Below, one piece after another: positions 1 to 10,101 of a stretch of DNA of 64,000 nucleotides (position 1 is the first letter of the stretch; each line of letters opens with the position of its first letter). Origin of the DNA: Linnemannia elongata (lineage: Eukaryota > Mortierellomycota > Mortierellomycetes > Mortierellales > Mortierellaceae); NCBI GenBank assembly GCA_036320915.1, contig JAXBDG010000005.1:248001-312000 (forward strand). The letters are read 5' to 3'. A program made the translations under genes and the position numbers. Under the pieces are notes generated by a model that saw only the letters and a list, made by a program, of their open reading frames with translations, searched no databases and was not told where the DNA came from.

Positions 1-152
1 TGGACAGAGAAGATTACATTGAGTGGCATGTGCTGAAAAAAAAAGGTGTTTCTATTCTGCCACAAACATCAGGACCTAATTAATACCATCCTTCCATAAA
101 CCAAAACAAACCAAAAACAACAAAAACAAAACAAAGCGCCCCCACCCACGCC

Positions 153-2774
153 CTATCGATCATCATCCAACACACGGAGAACATGACAGAAACGCTGGAG
201 CCAAACCCTTGCCTCCAAGTAATCCTCCCTCAACCCTGACTGCTGTTTGCCTTCACCTTCTATATCGACAATCCCTGCATCCCTTCTCTCCTCGGGTGTC
301 GGGTCCTCCCTATCAAACTCTATCGTCTTGAACGTATCCGGTTCAGCTGTTGTCGTTGTTGATGTTGTCGATAGTGATGACGAGGATGCTGTAGTGGTGG
401 TGGATGCGGCTCGATCACGGAGGGCGTTGGTGAGACCGAGCCAAGAGAACCCAATCCAGGCATTGGCGACAACGCGTTTGAGACGGGGGAATGTTGTCCG
501 CGACAAGAATTGAGTCATCACCGCATCGTTGATTGACCAGCTGCCCCGCATCGTCAACGTCTGCAACTCTGGCGCCACTATACGTTCCCGCTGCGGTTGC
601 TGCTGCGGCGGTGTTGTCGTTGTTGATGGTAACGTTGAGTACAAGTCAGAATTGTACTGCTGTGGCAGGAAAACGTCAGCTTCGGTAAGGACAACAACAT
701 GTGTCACGGACTCGGTGAGCATGTTGAGGTCGAGGGTCTTGAGGGAGGGACACCCTTGGAGCATCCGGAACTGGAATCGGAACGCATATTCGCCGGTGAG
801 CTCGAGTTTCGCCAAGTGGGGCAGGTGCCAGTCCCACCTCCACTCTGGTCGTACTATCGCGTCCTCCAATGTTCCAAATGCCTCGGATGGTGCTCCTGCT
901 GTTGCCCCTGTTCCAAGGTCGGTATCATCCTGAAGGATGCCATAGGACTGGTTTAACTCCTCAACAGGCGGGATGTAGCAATAAATCGACGACGCACACG
1001 GGACAGAAAGCGTCAACGAGATAAGTCTCTCCGTTGAATAAAGTGTATCCGGATGAAACGTCAACGAACTCCAGCCCAACAGATTTACGGTCTCGAGTTT
1101 CGCTAGTTGGGCAGGCGCACAGGGGACAATCTCTCGGCAGTGGTACCGAGTGGCGTTGCTGTCAACGAGTTCGACCGAGACGAGGTTCGGGCAACGGGCG
1201 AAGAGGTACCGGTCAATTTTGAGCAGATTCCAGGTCGAGATGGTGAGGTGAGTGAGAGCAAGCAGGTTGACAGTCCAATTCTGTCCGAAATATGAGATGG
1301 TCGGTCCTTGTTCTGTTCGCAAGTGGACTGTGAGGCTCTCGAGGGTATGTGAGAATGCAAACACAATATCGTCCAGTTCGTCTGTTGTTGAGCTGACGTC
1401 GCTGATAGAGACCTGTGCCAGCGGTACTAATCCGTGCTCCAAGTAAAGTGGCGAAGAGGTTGCTCCTACACCTTGCTTATCCGTGGAGAGTTGAAAGTTG
1501 GTAACGTTGCCCTGTAATCGCTCCAACTCTTGTTTCTCCTTCACCGCCCACTGAAAAGTCCCCTCCCCCAGGCACGACATATTCAACCTCCTGAGCGCCC
1601 GACACCGCCTCAAAAACTCTGTTCTCTCGCGGATCAAATCAATCACCCTCCCCTGCGGCCCCCCCGTCTCAACAGTCTCTACACAACTCAAATCAGTCTC
1701 CTCCGGATGAGCAAAGAACCGGTGCCAATTGCCCATATTCAGCACCGACGGTCGCAAGAGTGGCGGCAACAGCCCAATAACTTGTATCCTAACCTTCTCA
1801 GGACACTCCTGATAAAATCGATCGCCAATGTCACCAGGGTGATACTCGACCGACTGGAGGCATCCTGGAAACATTCGAGTATGGTCCCTAAAGAATCGCA
1901 CCAGCTGGTCCAATGCCTCCTGTTTACACACCGCTAGGGCCTTCCAGACTTGCACTCGATCCGGATTCTCGCCATCATCGTCACCCTCCATTTCATACTC
2001 AAACACCTTGTCCATAGAAACGATTACCCTCCTCAGACTCCCAAGCCTCCCGACGTGGTTGAGGTATCGTCCGATATCAGAGATAGACAGGACTATGACC
2101 TGCAACTGCTCCAAGATCGGAAATGCAATCGTCCAGTGCACAATCCTGTCAATGACCGTCGAAAGCGAGCAATGACAGAGTTCCCCTTGATCCGGGAAGG
2201 CATCCTTATAAGTCGGTGGGAGGAGATCCAATTGCGCCAGAGTGAAAAAGTCGTCTTCGCGGATAAACCTCGTCAAGTCTGAGTCGAGGGTTGCAAATGG
2301 TGCGTATAATCCTGGAAAAAGATTCCTTCTGTCGAGTTGACGGATCTGGGCGAGGTAGTCCAGACTTGACACCTTGTCCACCTCTCGGTCCCTTACACTG
2401 CTGTTGTTGTCGCCGTTGTTGTCAGTGTTGTCGCTGTTGTTGGTGGTAGTTGTATTAATGTCAAAGACAATAGATAGTAGTCGAGCAGCCGGCTCGTCGA
2501 CATGGGCACCCTGGGCATAGGCGAGTGCACGACTGAGCAAGACGCGCGCCATCAACCGATTGGAGACCGCAAGGTTGGTTGTCTTCCCTCCTGGTAGTGA
2601 CCTGGCGTGAAACGCGTCTCGAAACGGCGTAGTGTACAGAAAGGGCAGGGTGGCAGTTGCAGAGTACTTGTTGACTTGAAGGAGAGCGATCAACGCTGTT
2701 ACGTCGTTGGTGTCGACAAGGTTCTGGATGATTTGTTGGAGACATTCCAGAGGCAGGGTGCTGAAGAGATCCAT
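153..2774 (-). CDS. F-box / leucine-rich-repeat-like protein
   Basis: Single-exon frame of 873 aa. The first ~45 residues (MDLFSTLPLECLQQIIQNL...) have the F-box pattern: 'LPLECLQQII', a short helix, then 'ALLQVNKYSATATLPFLY'. F-box proteins recruit targets to SCF (Skp1-cullin) ubiquitin ligases. The rest has irregular LRR-like segments such as 'LAKLETVNLLGWSSLTF', 'LPHLAKLELTG', 'CPSLKTLDLNML' and 'FPRLKRVVANAW', which probably form the target-binding part. Low-complexity stretches (N/D-rich around 110-125, S/T-rich near 810) are typical of this organism's proteins. It is transcribed away from the NACHT gene at 4792, so the two share a divergent upstream region. Family assignment is good; the substrate cannot be read from sequence. 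No intron is needed to keep the frame open. Confidence 0.85.
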   Translation of the reverse strand: MDLFSTLPLECLQQIIQNLVDTNDVTALIALLQVNKYSATATLPFLYTTPFRDAFHARSLPGGKTTNLAVSNRLMARVLLSRALAYAQGAHVDEPAARLLSIVFDINTTTTNNSDNTDNNGDNNSSVRDREVDKVSSLDYLAQIRQLDRRNLFPGLYAPFATLDSDLTRFIREDDFFTLAQLDLLPPTYKDAFPDQGELCHCSLSTVIDRIVHWTIAFPILEQLQVIVLSISDIGRYLNHVGRLGSLRRVIVSMDKVFEYEMEGDDDGENPDRVQVWKALAVCKQEALDQLVRFFRDHTRMFPGCLQSVEYHPGDIGDRFYQECPEKVRIQVIGLLPPLLRPSVLNMGNWHRFFAHPEETDLSCVETVETGGPQGRVIDLIRERTEFLRRCRALRRLNMSCLGEGTFQWAVKEKQELERLQGNVTNFQLSTDKQGVGATSSPLYLEHGLVPLAQVSISDVSSTTDELDDIVFAFSHTLESLTVHLRTEQGPTISYFGQNWTVNLLALTHLTISTWNLLKIDRYLFARCPNLVSVELVDSNATRYHCREIVPCAPAQLAKLETVNLLGWSSLTFHPDTLYSTERLISLTLSVPCASSIYCYIPPVEELNQSYGILQDDTDLGTGATAGAPSEAFGTLEDAIVRPEWRWDWHLPHLAKLELTGEYAFRFQFRMLQGCPSLKTLDLNMLTESVTHVVVLTEADVFLPQQYNSDLYSTLPSTTTTPPQQQPQRERIVAPELQTLTMRGSWSINDAVMTQFLSRTTFPRLKRVVANAWIGFSWLGLTNALRDRAASTTTTASSSSLSTTSTTTTAEPDTFKTIEFDREDPTPEERRDAGIVDIEGEGKQQSGLREDYLEARVWLQRFCHVLRVLDDDR

Positions 2775-4153
2775 CTTGTTGTCTCAAGTGTTGACGGTGA
2801 ATGCGAATGCCCAGAGTTGAAAAAAAAAACAAGCGGAGAATGCTGCAAGGTGTTCAGAATGGAACGTGTGCAGTCAAGACTCTTTTCACCGTACGAGACC
2901 GATCGCAGTTGTTGCTGCGTAACCATGCACCATGGTACCCTTATCCAATGCATGAATTTGACTGTATTTTCTTTCTATTACGGCAAAACAACACTTTTAT
3001 TCCGACTGAATGCTTCCTTGCGGTGAACTATGCACTTGCTACCTGGCCTGAAGAGATCCCGAATCCCTGATGTTCCTGGCGTTGAATCAGTCCTGCTGTT
3101 GTCTCCTGCATGCCACAGTGGCACTCCTGCTGTAGGAATAAAAGAAGAGTAAACGAGAAATAGAAATTCGACAGAGTTGCTGTTGCTGTTGGTGTGAATC
3201 AGAGTAATGAGTGGTTCTGTGGTGATGACGATGATTCTGTGACTATTCTTCGGGAGAGATGAGTCCAGTAGCTGGTTTGGGGTGCAGGCGGATGTCGGTC
3301 AAAGGGCAAGTGAGTGAGTGAAGTGTGTTTTGACAAGAAAGAAATAAAGGTGAGAAAAAGAATAACCCCCAAATATCTTCAAAAATTGGAGTGTTCCGCA
3401 TCACTTGTGACCTGTGTCGAAGAAGGGTATATGAAACATTCCAAGGGATTCAGATGGAACATGCTGATGTCTTTGATCGTTTTCACCTTTCACCCTCGCC
3501 CTCTCTTTCTTCTCTTCTCTTCCACCGTTGCTTCTACAGTAAGGACACCACCGCAACACAATTATGGACTCGCTCTCACAGCTGCCACAGGAGTGTCAAC
3601 AACTGTTTTCAGGGTGGTCGCGCAGGAGAACAACATCGTAAGCCTGGCTTCTCTCCTCTGTCATTCCGTGGACAAAATACAATAGAAAACGGAAAGAAAC
3701 AAGGGGGAATGAACGTCGATCAAGAGACTGGGGAGTTGAATCGCTTTTATTTCTTCGTCTCGTTTTAGCACACTCCCTCTCCGGCCTACTTCCTCTTTCT
3801 TTTCGTTCTCTCCTCTCCTTTTCTCTTTTTCATTTTTTTTTTCGGTTCTTCATCGCCAACCTCCGTCGTGCCCTGTATCCCAGACGCATCCACCACCAAA
3901 TGTATTTTTGACATTCTCCTTTTTGTTATATTATTCGTCTAGCGTGTGAAGGAGGGGGAAAGGCGAGTGTGGCAATGGCGCAAGACTTATGGCGCAGAGC
4001 TAAAAAAGAATAACCTATGCATAATACGCGGTGTGCACTCCATGGCCTTTCGTTTTTTTTTTTTCTTTTATCATTTCTTCTCACGCACTCAGGCACTTTC
4101 CCCCTCTTTGTCCCCTTTCTACTTCGTTTTGCTTCCTTCACCTTTAACAGACC
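2775..4153. other. Intergenic region between F-box and NACHT gene 1
   Basis: Divergent promoter region. It has CT-rich tracts (3480-3530, 3770-3850, 4050-4140) on the plus strand, typical of promoters in this window. I see no convincing gene; the open frames here are short and of biased composition. Confidence 0.5.
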
Positions 4154-4312
4154 CCCCTTTTTCGAATCACCATCACTCTTCTCGGCGTTCATTGCATTGC
4201 ATTGCACTCATCACGCACTTCTGGGTCCATCCTCTCGGAATCAGCTCAAAGGACAACACTTTAGTCTCACTGCAACAACCACGTCAACAACACCAACACG
4301 CTAACAAAAACA
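4154..4312 (+). promoter_or_regulatory. Promoter/leader block shared by the three NACHT-WD40 genes (copy 1)
   Basis: This block aligns by eye with the region upstream of the NACHT gene at 55076-59437 (minus strand, about 60275-60480), including 'TTCTGGGTCCATC', 'AAGGACAA' and 'CTCACTG.AACAAC', and with 39879-39990 upstream of the NACHT gene at 40513. It contains 'CGAATCACCATC' and one copy of a TTCATTGCAT-type motif (4188-4210). Whether it lies in the promoter or in the transcribed leader cannot be told from sequence. Confidence 0.55.
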
Positions 4313-4690
4313 ACACCCTTCAGCTCAAACTGTACGTTGAAGAAAAGTATCCGTCCCTCGCCTTATAGATAGTAATTGCTCTTCATACGGACGTCTGTTC
4401 ACCCTCTTTCCCTCTATCACTTATAGACAGGTTAAAGAACTCGACCGTTCCATAGCACACCCCCACCGTCAGCACCCGAACCAAAGCACACAAGAAAAAA
4501 GACCATTGCTCCACATTTGTGTAGGTACACTGCAACTGCACGGTTTCTCTTGAGGTGTTAGTAAAACAACATCCGAGAAGGCAAGAAAACTAAATAATTT
4601 ACTTGTTCTCACCTCCACAGCCGTCCTTGTTCTCTTTGACACCATCTACCTCGTCAACCGAACTCGAAAACACATACTCGAAGCAACAAG

Positions 4691-4781
4691 GTAAACACAT
4701 GGTGCATCATTCTTCCACATTCTCCTGTTTTTCTTTAACATGGAAAAGATGTAGTGGCTAATGGTGTATTACCACTGTTAG
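4691..4781 (+). other. Probable 5' UTR intron of NACHT gene 1
   Basis: A donor GTAAAC follows 'CAACAAG' at 4691; 'GGCTAAT' near 4757 could be the branch site; the acceptor 'CTGTTAG' ends at 4781, ten bases before the ATG at 4792. NACHT gene 2 has an intron at the equivalent place. Confidence 0.55.
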
Positions 4782-4791
4782 CACTCTCACT

Positions 4792-7700
4792 ATGTCCGAC
4801 CATCCTCTCGACCAATTGGATCCTCGCACCCCCAGCAGCGACAGCATTAGCAGCACCGTTCGCACCAGGAAGCGCGACAAGTTCCGTGAGTCCTGGGGCT
4901 TTTCAAAGTCAAACTCAAAGACCAAAGAGGTCAAGCCCAAGGCCTTAAACCAGTCGCTGCATTCTCGACCTTCACCCCAACATTCGACACGGCCTCCTGT
5001 TGTTTCCCAAACCTGCAACGTACCTTTAGGAGACAAACAACCTTTCACCTCTAGTTGCGTTCAGGACAAACCATTGCCTTTACTCCCTACCGAGGCTCAG
5101 CCTCTCGCGGATCTCTTTGCCGCGAACTTGTCCAAGCCTACTATTAAAACTCAGCTGCCTCGTCTTCAGGAGCGCATCGAGAACACCGAGCAGTTGGTGT
5201 ACTGCAACACTTTGCTTCTTCAAGATTCATTGTCTTCTCATGTAGCTGTTACAGAGCAGGAGGAGGATGTTATGGAAGTGGTAACAGTTCTTCAGGAACT
5301 CGCCTTCGACAAGGCGGAACTCGAGTGGTTGCAGACGACAAAGAAGGACCCGATGGAGGCGGATCGTCTGCGCTGGATCGCTACTCGGGTGGTGGAGCAG
5401 TTTATGGCTGATGCTAGCAAGGACTCTACCAAGGTCGCCGAGATTGTCGCTCTTGGACCTGTCTTGGAGAAAGAGCCCTACCGCAAGCTGCTCTCGAATT
5501 TCATCAAGGAGTTTGACGATACTCGCATTCTGGATGTTGATATGCTTCAAGGTCTAGTCCAGCTGCTTCAGAATACCTCCACTGGCTACCTTGTTTCCGA
5601 TGACCTGGTCAAGATCTTTGGCATTCTCAGGATCCGCCTGCAAGCCACTCACCAGCAGTCGACCGAGCACTCCTACCACCTAACTCTTGCTGTCTCCAGG
5701 ATCCTCGATGTTATGGCGGACCACAAGGTGCAGGATCTGGATCGTGTCCTCGAGCATGAGCCACTGTCTGCAGTCTTGTCGGGACTGAAGGATAGCTCGG
5801 ACCCTTATTTGACGTACCAAGCCTGTTATGCTTTCCAGGCTCTCCAATACGTCCCCAACAATGAGTCGGCTCTTCAAACTGTGTTGAGACACTCGACTGG
5901 TGTTGTCGACGGCCTGGTCAAGGTCACTGCCGTGTTCAAGCTGGATCTGGCGTCGGTACTGGAAGGTCTAAGCACCCTGCAGGAAGCACTTGGGGGCGCG
6001 ATATCGGTGGCTAGTACTGTATACGAGGGTGTGTCATCGCTGATGGAAAGTGGTCGAGGTGTTCTGGACAGCCTGAAGGAGGGATATGGATCAGGGCACA
6101 AACGACCTTGGTATCTTGCTGTCAAAGTTGCCTATGCTTTTGCTCAGGCTGGTCAGTTGAGGGATCTAAAGCTTTTGATTACCGAGGCCCCTTGTCGTCG
6201 AGACCCTTTGTTCCAGTGGGGGATATGCCAGCTGTTGGGGGAGATGGCTGTTGATCCATTGTGGCCTATCTCTGCACACCAACAATCCATCTCTCTCCTC
6301 GGTCATCTCTGCCAGCACGATCAAGACTGGGGCCAGGATGAGAGCGTCAAGGCATGGATGCTCACCATCATCACCAAGTTGTGTGCTTCTCCCGACCAAG
6401 CCGTCAGTGAGATCGCCCATTCTGTGCTGCAGGAGCTGACAGTGGATCAAAGTGCCTTGATCAAACACCCTTATCCATTGAGGACCCGTCTCCCCTTGCC
6501 TTCCGCATCGCCACTCCTTGCCAAGGTCCAAAACATCCAGTACCTAGAGTACGACCTGCATAAGTTCCAACTGCTGCGACTAGAGGAGGCCAAACTGCCA
6601 ATTTACATCTCTCCTATGGCCAAGGCCAACCTTCAAGCCCGCGACGACGATATTTTCCCTCTCAAGGAGAATGTCCAGGAGTTTCTGGTCAGTGAGCGAC
6701 AGGTCATGTTGATCTTGGGAGACTCTGGAGCAGGCAAGTCGACATTCAACAAGCACCTACAATCTGAGCTCCTGCGCACATACACCCGCGGTGGCCCTAT
6801 CCCACTGTTCATCAACCTGCCTGCAATTGACCGACCCGACAAGGACCTCATTGGGGAGCATCTGAGGACCAACAACTTTTCTGAACCACAAATTCAGGAA
6901 CTGAAGCAATATCGCCAGTTTGTCCTAATCTGCGATGGGTACGACGAGAGCCAGCTCAAGGTCAATCTGCACACCACCAACCTCTTCAACCGGCCTGGTC
7001 AGTGGAAGGTCAAGATGGTGATCTCCTGCAGGACCCAATTCCTTGGTCAAAACTACCGCAGCCACTTCATCCCTGACGGCACTGACCACTACACTCGCCA
7101 GGCTACCGAACTCTTCCAGGAAGCTGTGATCGCGCCTTTCTCCAAAGAGCAGATCGAGGACTATGTCGAGCAGTACGTCCCTCTAGAGCCGAGGACCTGG
7201 ACCACGAAGGACTACATGGACAAGCTGACCACGATTCCCAACCTTATAGATCTTGTCAAGAACCCCTTCCTTCTGTTTCTATCGTTGGAGGCGCTGCCAG
7301 GAGTCACCGAGGGTCAGCAGAATCTGTCGGACATCAAGATCACGCGTGTCCAATTGTACGACACTTTTGTAAGGCATTGGTTGGATGTCAACAGCCGACG
7401 GCTTCAACGAAACGTCTTGACTAAGGAGGACCGAGATATGCTGGATCAACTACTGGAGGCAGGATTTATTTCGATGGGTATTGGCTATGCCACCAGGCTT
7501 GCGTCGGCGATCTTTGAGCACCAGGATGGAAACCCGGTAGTGCAGTATGTCCACCTCGAGGACAAATCAACGTGGAAAGTCGAGTTCTTCGGTTCTGACC
7601 CGGATATTCGACTATTGCGAGATTCGTCACCGCTGGCCCGCTCTGGCAGCGATTACCAGTTTCTTCACCGGTCCATACTGGAGTACTTTTTGTCCTGCGT

Positions 7701-10101
7701 TATCTACAATCCGGCCAGAATCGACAATCAGGAATGCGATTCACAAATGAACACTGTGTCCTCTGCTGCCACTCTGATTGATGTTAGTGGCCCGTTGTTC
7801 CAACAGAATCTAATTCAAGAACCTTCCATCATCCAGTTCCTGAGCGACCGACTCAAGTCGGACCCTGACTTTGAACAGGAGCTGCGCAGTGTCGTCAATC
7901 TATCCAAGACTGATTCCAATGTAGCCACCGCCGCCGCTAACGCTATCACGATTCTGGTCAAAGCCGGTGCACCATTCAATGGTGCAGATCTCCAAGGTGT
8001 CCGGATTCCTGGCGCCGATCTTTCCAATGGACAGTTCGACTCTGCGCAAATTCAAGGAGCCGACTTGACGAATGTCATTCTCTCAGGGAGTTGGTTGAGG
8101 CAGGCGGATTTGAGTGGTGCGCGACTGGAGGGTGTCCGATTCAGAGAACTGCCGTCCCTAAAAATTGATGGGATGATTAATGCCTGTGCCTACTCGCCCG
8201 ACGGAAGGATGTTTGCGGTGTGTTTCTGGACTGAAGGTCTCGTCATCTATGAAACCTCCACTTTGACAGTCACCCATCGATGCACCATTGCTGGAGTGGT
8301 TCTGGATATTGCATTCTCTCCCGACAGTCTGCAAATCGTATCGGTAGGAACGGAAGGAGCTCTTCAAACGTGGGATTGCACCAGCGGCAAGGAAGTGCTT
8401 GCCATGAGCGGGCACACCAAGACGGTATACTCAGTAGCGTTTTCACCTTGTGGCAAGCAGATCGCATCGGCCAGCGGTGACCGCACAGTCCGGTTGTGGG
8501 ATTCGCATACTGGAGAGAATTTGTTTGTTCTAGAAGGCCACACCGAGCTTATCAAGAGTGTCAAGTACTCACCAGATGGATCTCAGCTTGTATCGGGAAG
8601 CAAGGACGAGACAATTCGGTTTTGGAATCCACAGACGAGTGAACCAGGCGCCGTATTGAGCCCCTCGTTGGGGGACGTCCTATGTCTTGCCTATTCGCCT
8701 GACGGGCGATGGATCGCTTCCGGCCACAACAAAGGCATCCTTCAACTTTGGATTGCAGCCACCAGAGAACCTGATCTAATGCTGAATGGACATTCTGAAT
8801 CTGTTACAGGAGTCGATTACTCTCCGAACGGCCGATGGATCACCTCCGCTAGCCACGACAAGACCGTACGGTTGTGGGACGCGCACAACGGCACTCCTCT
8901 CTCCGTATGGACCGCTCATAGTTCTTACATCAAATGCGTTGCTTTTTCGCCGGATAGTCGTCAGGTCGCATCAGGCGGATTTGACGCGAAGGTAAAACTG
9001 TGGGGAAGGGTTTCCACCTGGTCGAGTCTTGATCCACGAGATGGTGGTAGTGTGGATCAGGTAGCATATGACTCCAATGGACGCATTATTCTAGGTAATA
9101 ATTCCTGCCAGGCCTTCCGGATGTGGGATGCAAGAACAGGAGCGTCGTCTGAGCTCATGCCTTTGGGGTTTGCTGAACGACAGGAGGTTTCATGTATGGC
9201 GTTCACTCGGGATGTTAGCCAGTTCGCAGTAGGTTGTAAAGATGGATGTATCCATCTGATGAACCTTCAAACAGCAGGACGCACCTTGGAAGGCCATTCA
9301 TGTAAAGTGTGCATGTTGGTCTACTCGCCCTGCTGTCGCTGGATGGCCTCTGTCGACGATGATAACACCATGCGATTGTGGGACCTGCACAACACGGAGC
9401 ATCAGTGCGTTCTTGTAGATGTTGATGATGAGCTGGAAGAGAGAATCCGTTTTGTGGTGTTCTCGCCAAAAGGCGATCAACTTGCTGTCGGTTCAAAGTT
9501 TGGAACTGTTCGGCTCTTTGGTCTTCCATCTACTGAACAATTGACTTGCAACAAGTTGGCAGAGAGAGGCGTAGTATCGATGGCCTACTCACCAAACGGT
9601 CGGCAATTGGCCATTGGAGTCGAGGATGGTGGCATCTATTTTTGGGATCTGCAGTCGGAGAAACCTGGAGCCCAACTGAAGGGATATGGACATTGGGCAC
9701 ATTGCGTCGCGTACTCGCCGTGTGGACAGTGGATCGCGTTAGGTGGTAGTGACCGGACGGTTGATATTTGGCATCGGCAGTTGATGGGTGAGGTTGAGAG
9801 TTGGTCAAGAGTCTATTCCATCAATTCATTCTTTGGGCCCGTCGAAAATGTAGCGTGGAATCCCGTCGTCAACATGGAATTTCTCACCGGGAGTTGGGAT
9901 GGGTCCATCCGGGTCTGGAGAGTGTCGAACAATAAGGATGGGTATGTTGTTGTCAATATGCTTTGGGGATCAAACCTCGGCGTACTCTATGCCGATGGTC
10001 TCGTACTCGACAATGCCACTGGCCTCAGTCCTATCAACCAGACGCTCTTAGTCCAGCATGGAGCGGTTTCCTCCCTCCCCAACCAGGAAGAACAAGAATA
10101 A
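4792..10101 (+). CDS. NACHT-pentapeptide-WD40 STAND protein 1 (with extra helical domain)
   Basis: A 1769-aa single-exon NLR-like STAND ATPase. Order: N-terminal basic motif (MSDHPLDQLD..., 'SSTVRTRKRDKF') in residues 1-45; a long helical, ARM/HEAT-like region ~110-570; a pre-NACHT segment ('LPIYISPMAKANLQARDDD'); NACHT with P-loop GDSGAGKST (643-651, K649) and Walker B 'FVLICDGYDE' (710-719); a pentapeptide-repeat strip ('GADLSNGQFDSAQIQGADL', ~1064-1122); then 14 WD40 repeats by my count, enough for two seven-bladed propellers. STAND proteins oligomerise on ligand sensing; the WD40 part is the likely sensor. The ligand and output are unknown. Paralogs at 40513-44280 and 55076-59437 lack the helical region. 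The start is supported because homology to the third paralog begins just upstream of this ATG. Confidence 0.93.
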   Translation: MSDHPLDQLDPRTPSSDSISSTVRTRKRDKFRESWGFSKSNSKTKEVKPKALNQSLHSRPSPQHSTRPPVVSQTCNVPLGDKQPFTSSCVQDKPLPLLPTEAQPLADLFAANLSKPTIKTQLPRLQERIENTEQLVYCNTLLLQDSLSSHVAVTEQEEDVMEVVTVLQELAFDKAELEWLQTTKKDPMEADRLRWIATRVVEQFMADASKDSTKVAEIVALGPVLEKEPYRKLLSNFIKEFDDTRILDVDMLQGLVQLLQNTSTGYLVSDDLVKIFGILRIRLQATHQQSTEHSYHLTLAVSRILDVMADHKVQDLDRVLEHEPLSAVLSGLKDSSDPYLTYQACYAFQALQYVPNNESALQTVLRHSTGVVDGLVKVTAVFKLDLASVLEGLSTLQEALGGAISVASTVYEGVSSLMESGRGVLDSLKEGYGSGHKRPWYLAVKVAYAFAQAGQLRDLKLLITEAPCRRDPLFQWGICQLLGEMAVDPLWPISAHQQSISLLGHLCQHDQDWGQDESVKAWMLTIITKLCASPDQAVSEIAHSVLQELTVDQSALIKHPYPLRTRLPLPSASPLLAKVQNIQYLEYDLHKFQLLRLEEAKLPIYISPMAKANLQARDDDIFPLKENVQEFLVSERQVMLILGDSGAGKSTFNKHLQSELLRTYTRGGPIPLFINLPAIDRPDKDLIGEHLRTNNFSEPQIQELKQYRQFVLICDGYDESQLKVNLHTTNLFNRPGQWKVKMVISCRTQFLGQNYRSHFIPDGTDHYTRQATELFQEAVIAPFSKEQIEDYVEQYVPLEPRTWTTKDYMDKLTTIPNLIDLVKNPFLLFLSLEALPGVTEGQQNLSDIKITRVQLYDTFVRHWLDVNSRRLQRNVLTKEDRDMLDQLLEAGFISMGIGYATRLASAIFEHQDGNPVVQYVHLEDKSTWKVEFFGSDPDIRLLRDSSPLARSGSDYQFLHRSILEYFLSCVIYNPARIDNQECDSQMNTVSSAATLIDVSGPLFQQNLIQEPSIIQFLSDRLKSDPDFEQELRSVVNLSKTDSNVATAAANAITILVKAGAPFNGADLQGVRIPGADLSNGQFDSAQIQGADLTNVILSGSWLRQADLSGARLEGVRFRELPSLKIDGMINACAYSPDGRMFAVCFWTEGLVIYETSTLTVTHRCTIAGVVLDIAFSPDSLQIVSVGTEGALQTWDCTSGKEVLAMSGHTKTVYSVAFSPCGKQIASASGDRTVRLWDSHTGENLFVLEGHTELIKSVKYSPDGSQLVSGSKDETIRFWNPQTSEPGAVLSPSLGDVLCLAYSPDGRWIASGHNKGILQLWIAATREPDLMLNGHSESVTGVDYSPNGRWITSASHDKTVRLWDAHNGTPLSVWTAHSSYIKCVAFSPDSRQVASGGFDAKVKLWGRVSTWSSLDPRDGGSVDQVAYDSNGRIILGNNSCQAFRMWDARTGASSELMPLGFAERQEVSCMAFTRDVSQFAVGCKDGCIHLMNLQTAGRTLEGHSCKVCMLVYSPCCRWMASVDDDNTMRLWDLHNTEHQCVLVDVDDELEERIRFVVFSPKGDQLAVGSKFGTVRLFGLPSTEQLTCNKLAERGVVSMAYSPNGRQLAIGVEDGGIYFWDLQSEKPGAQLKGYGHWAHCVAYSPCGQWIALGGSDRTVDIWHRQLMGEVESWSRVYSINSFFGPVENVAWNPVVNMEFLTGSWDGSIRVWRVSNNKDGYVVVNMLWGSNLGVLYADGLVLDNATGLSPINQTLLVQHGAVSSLPNQEEQE

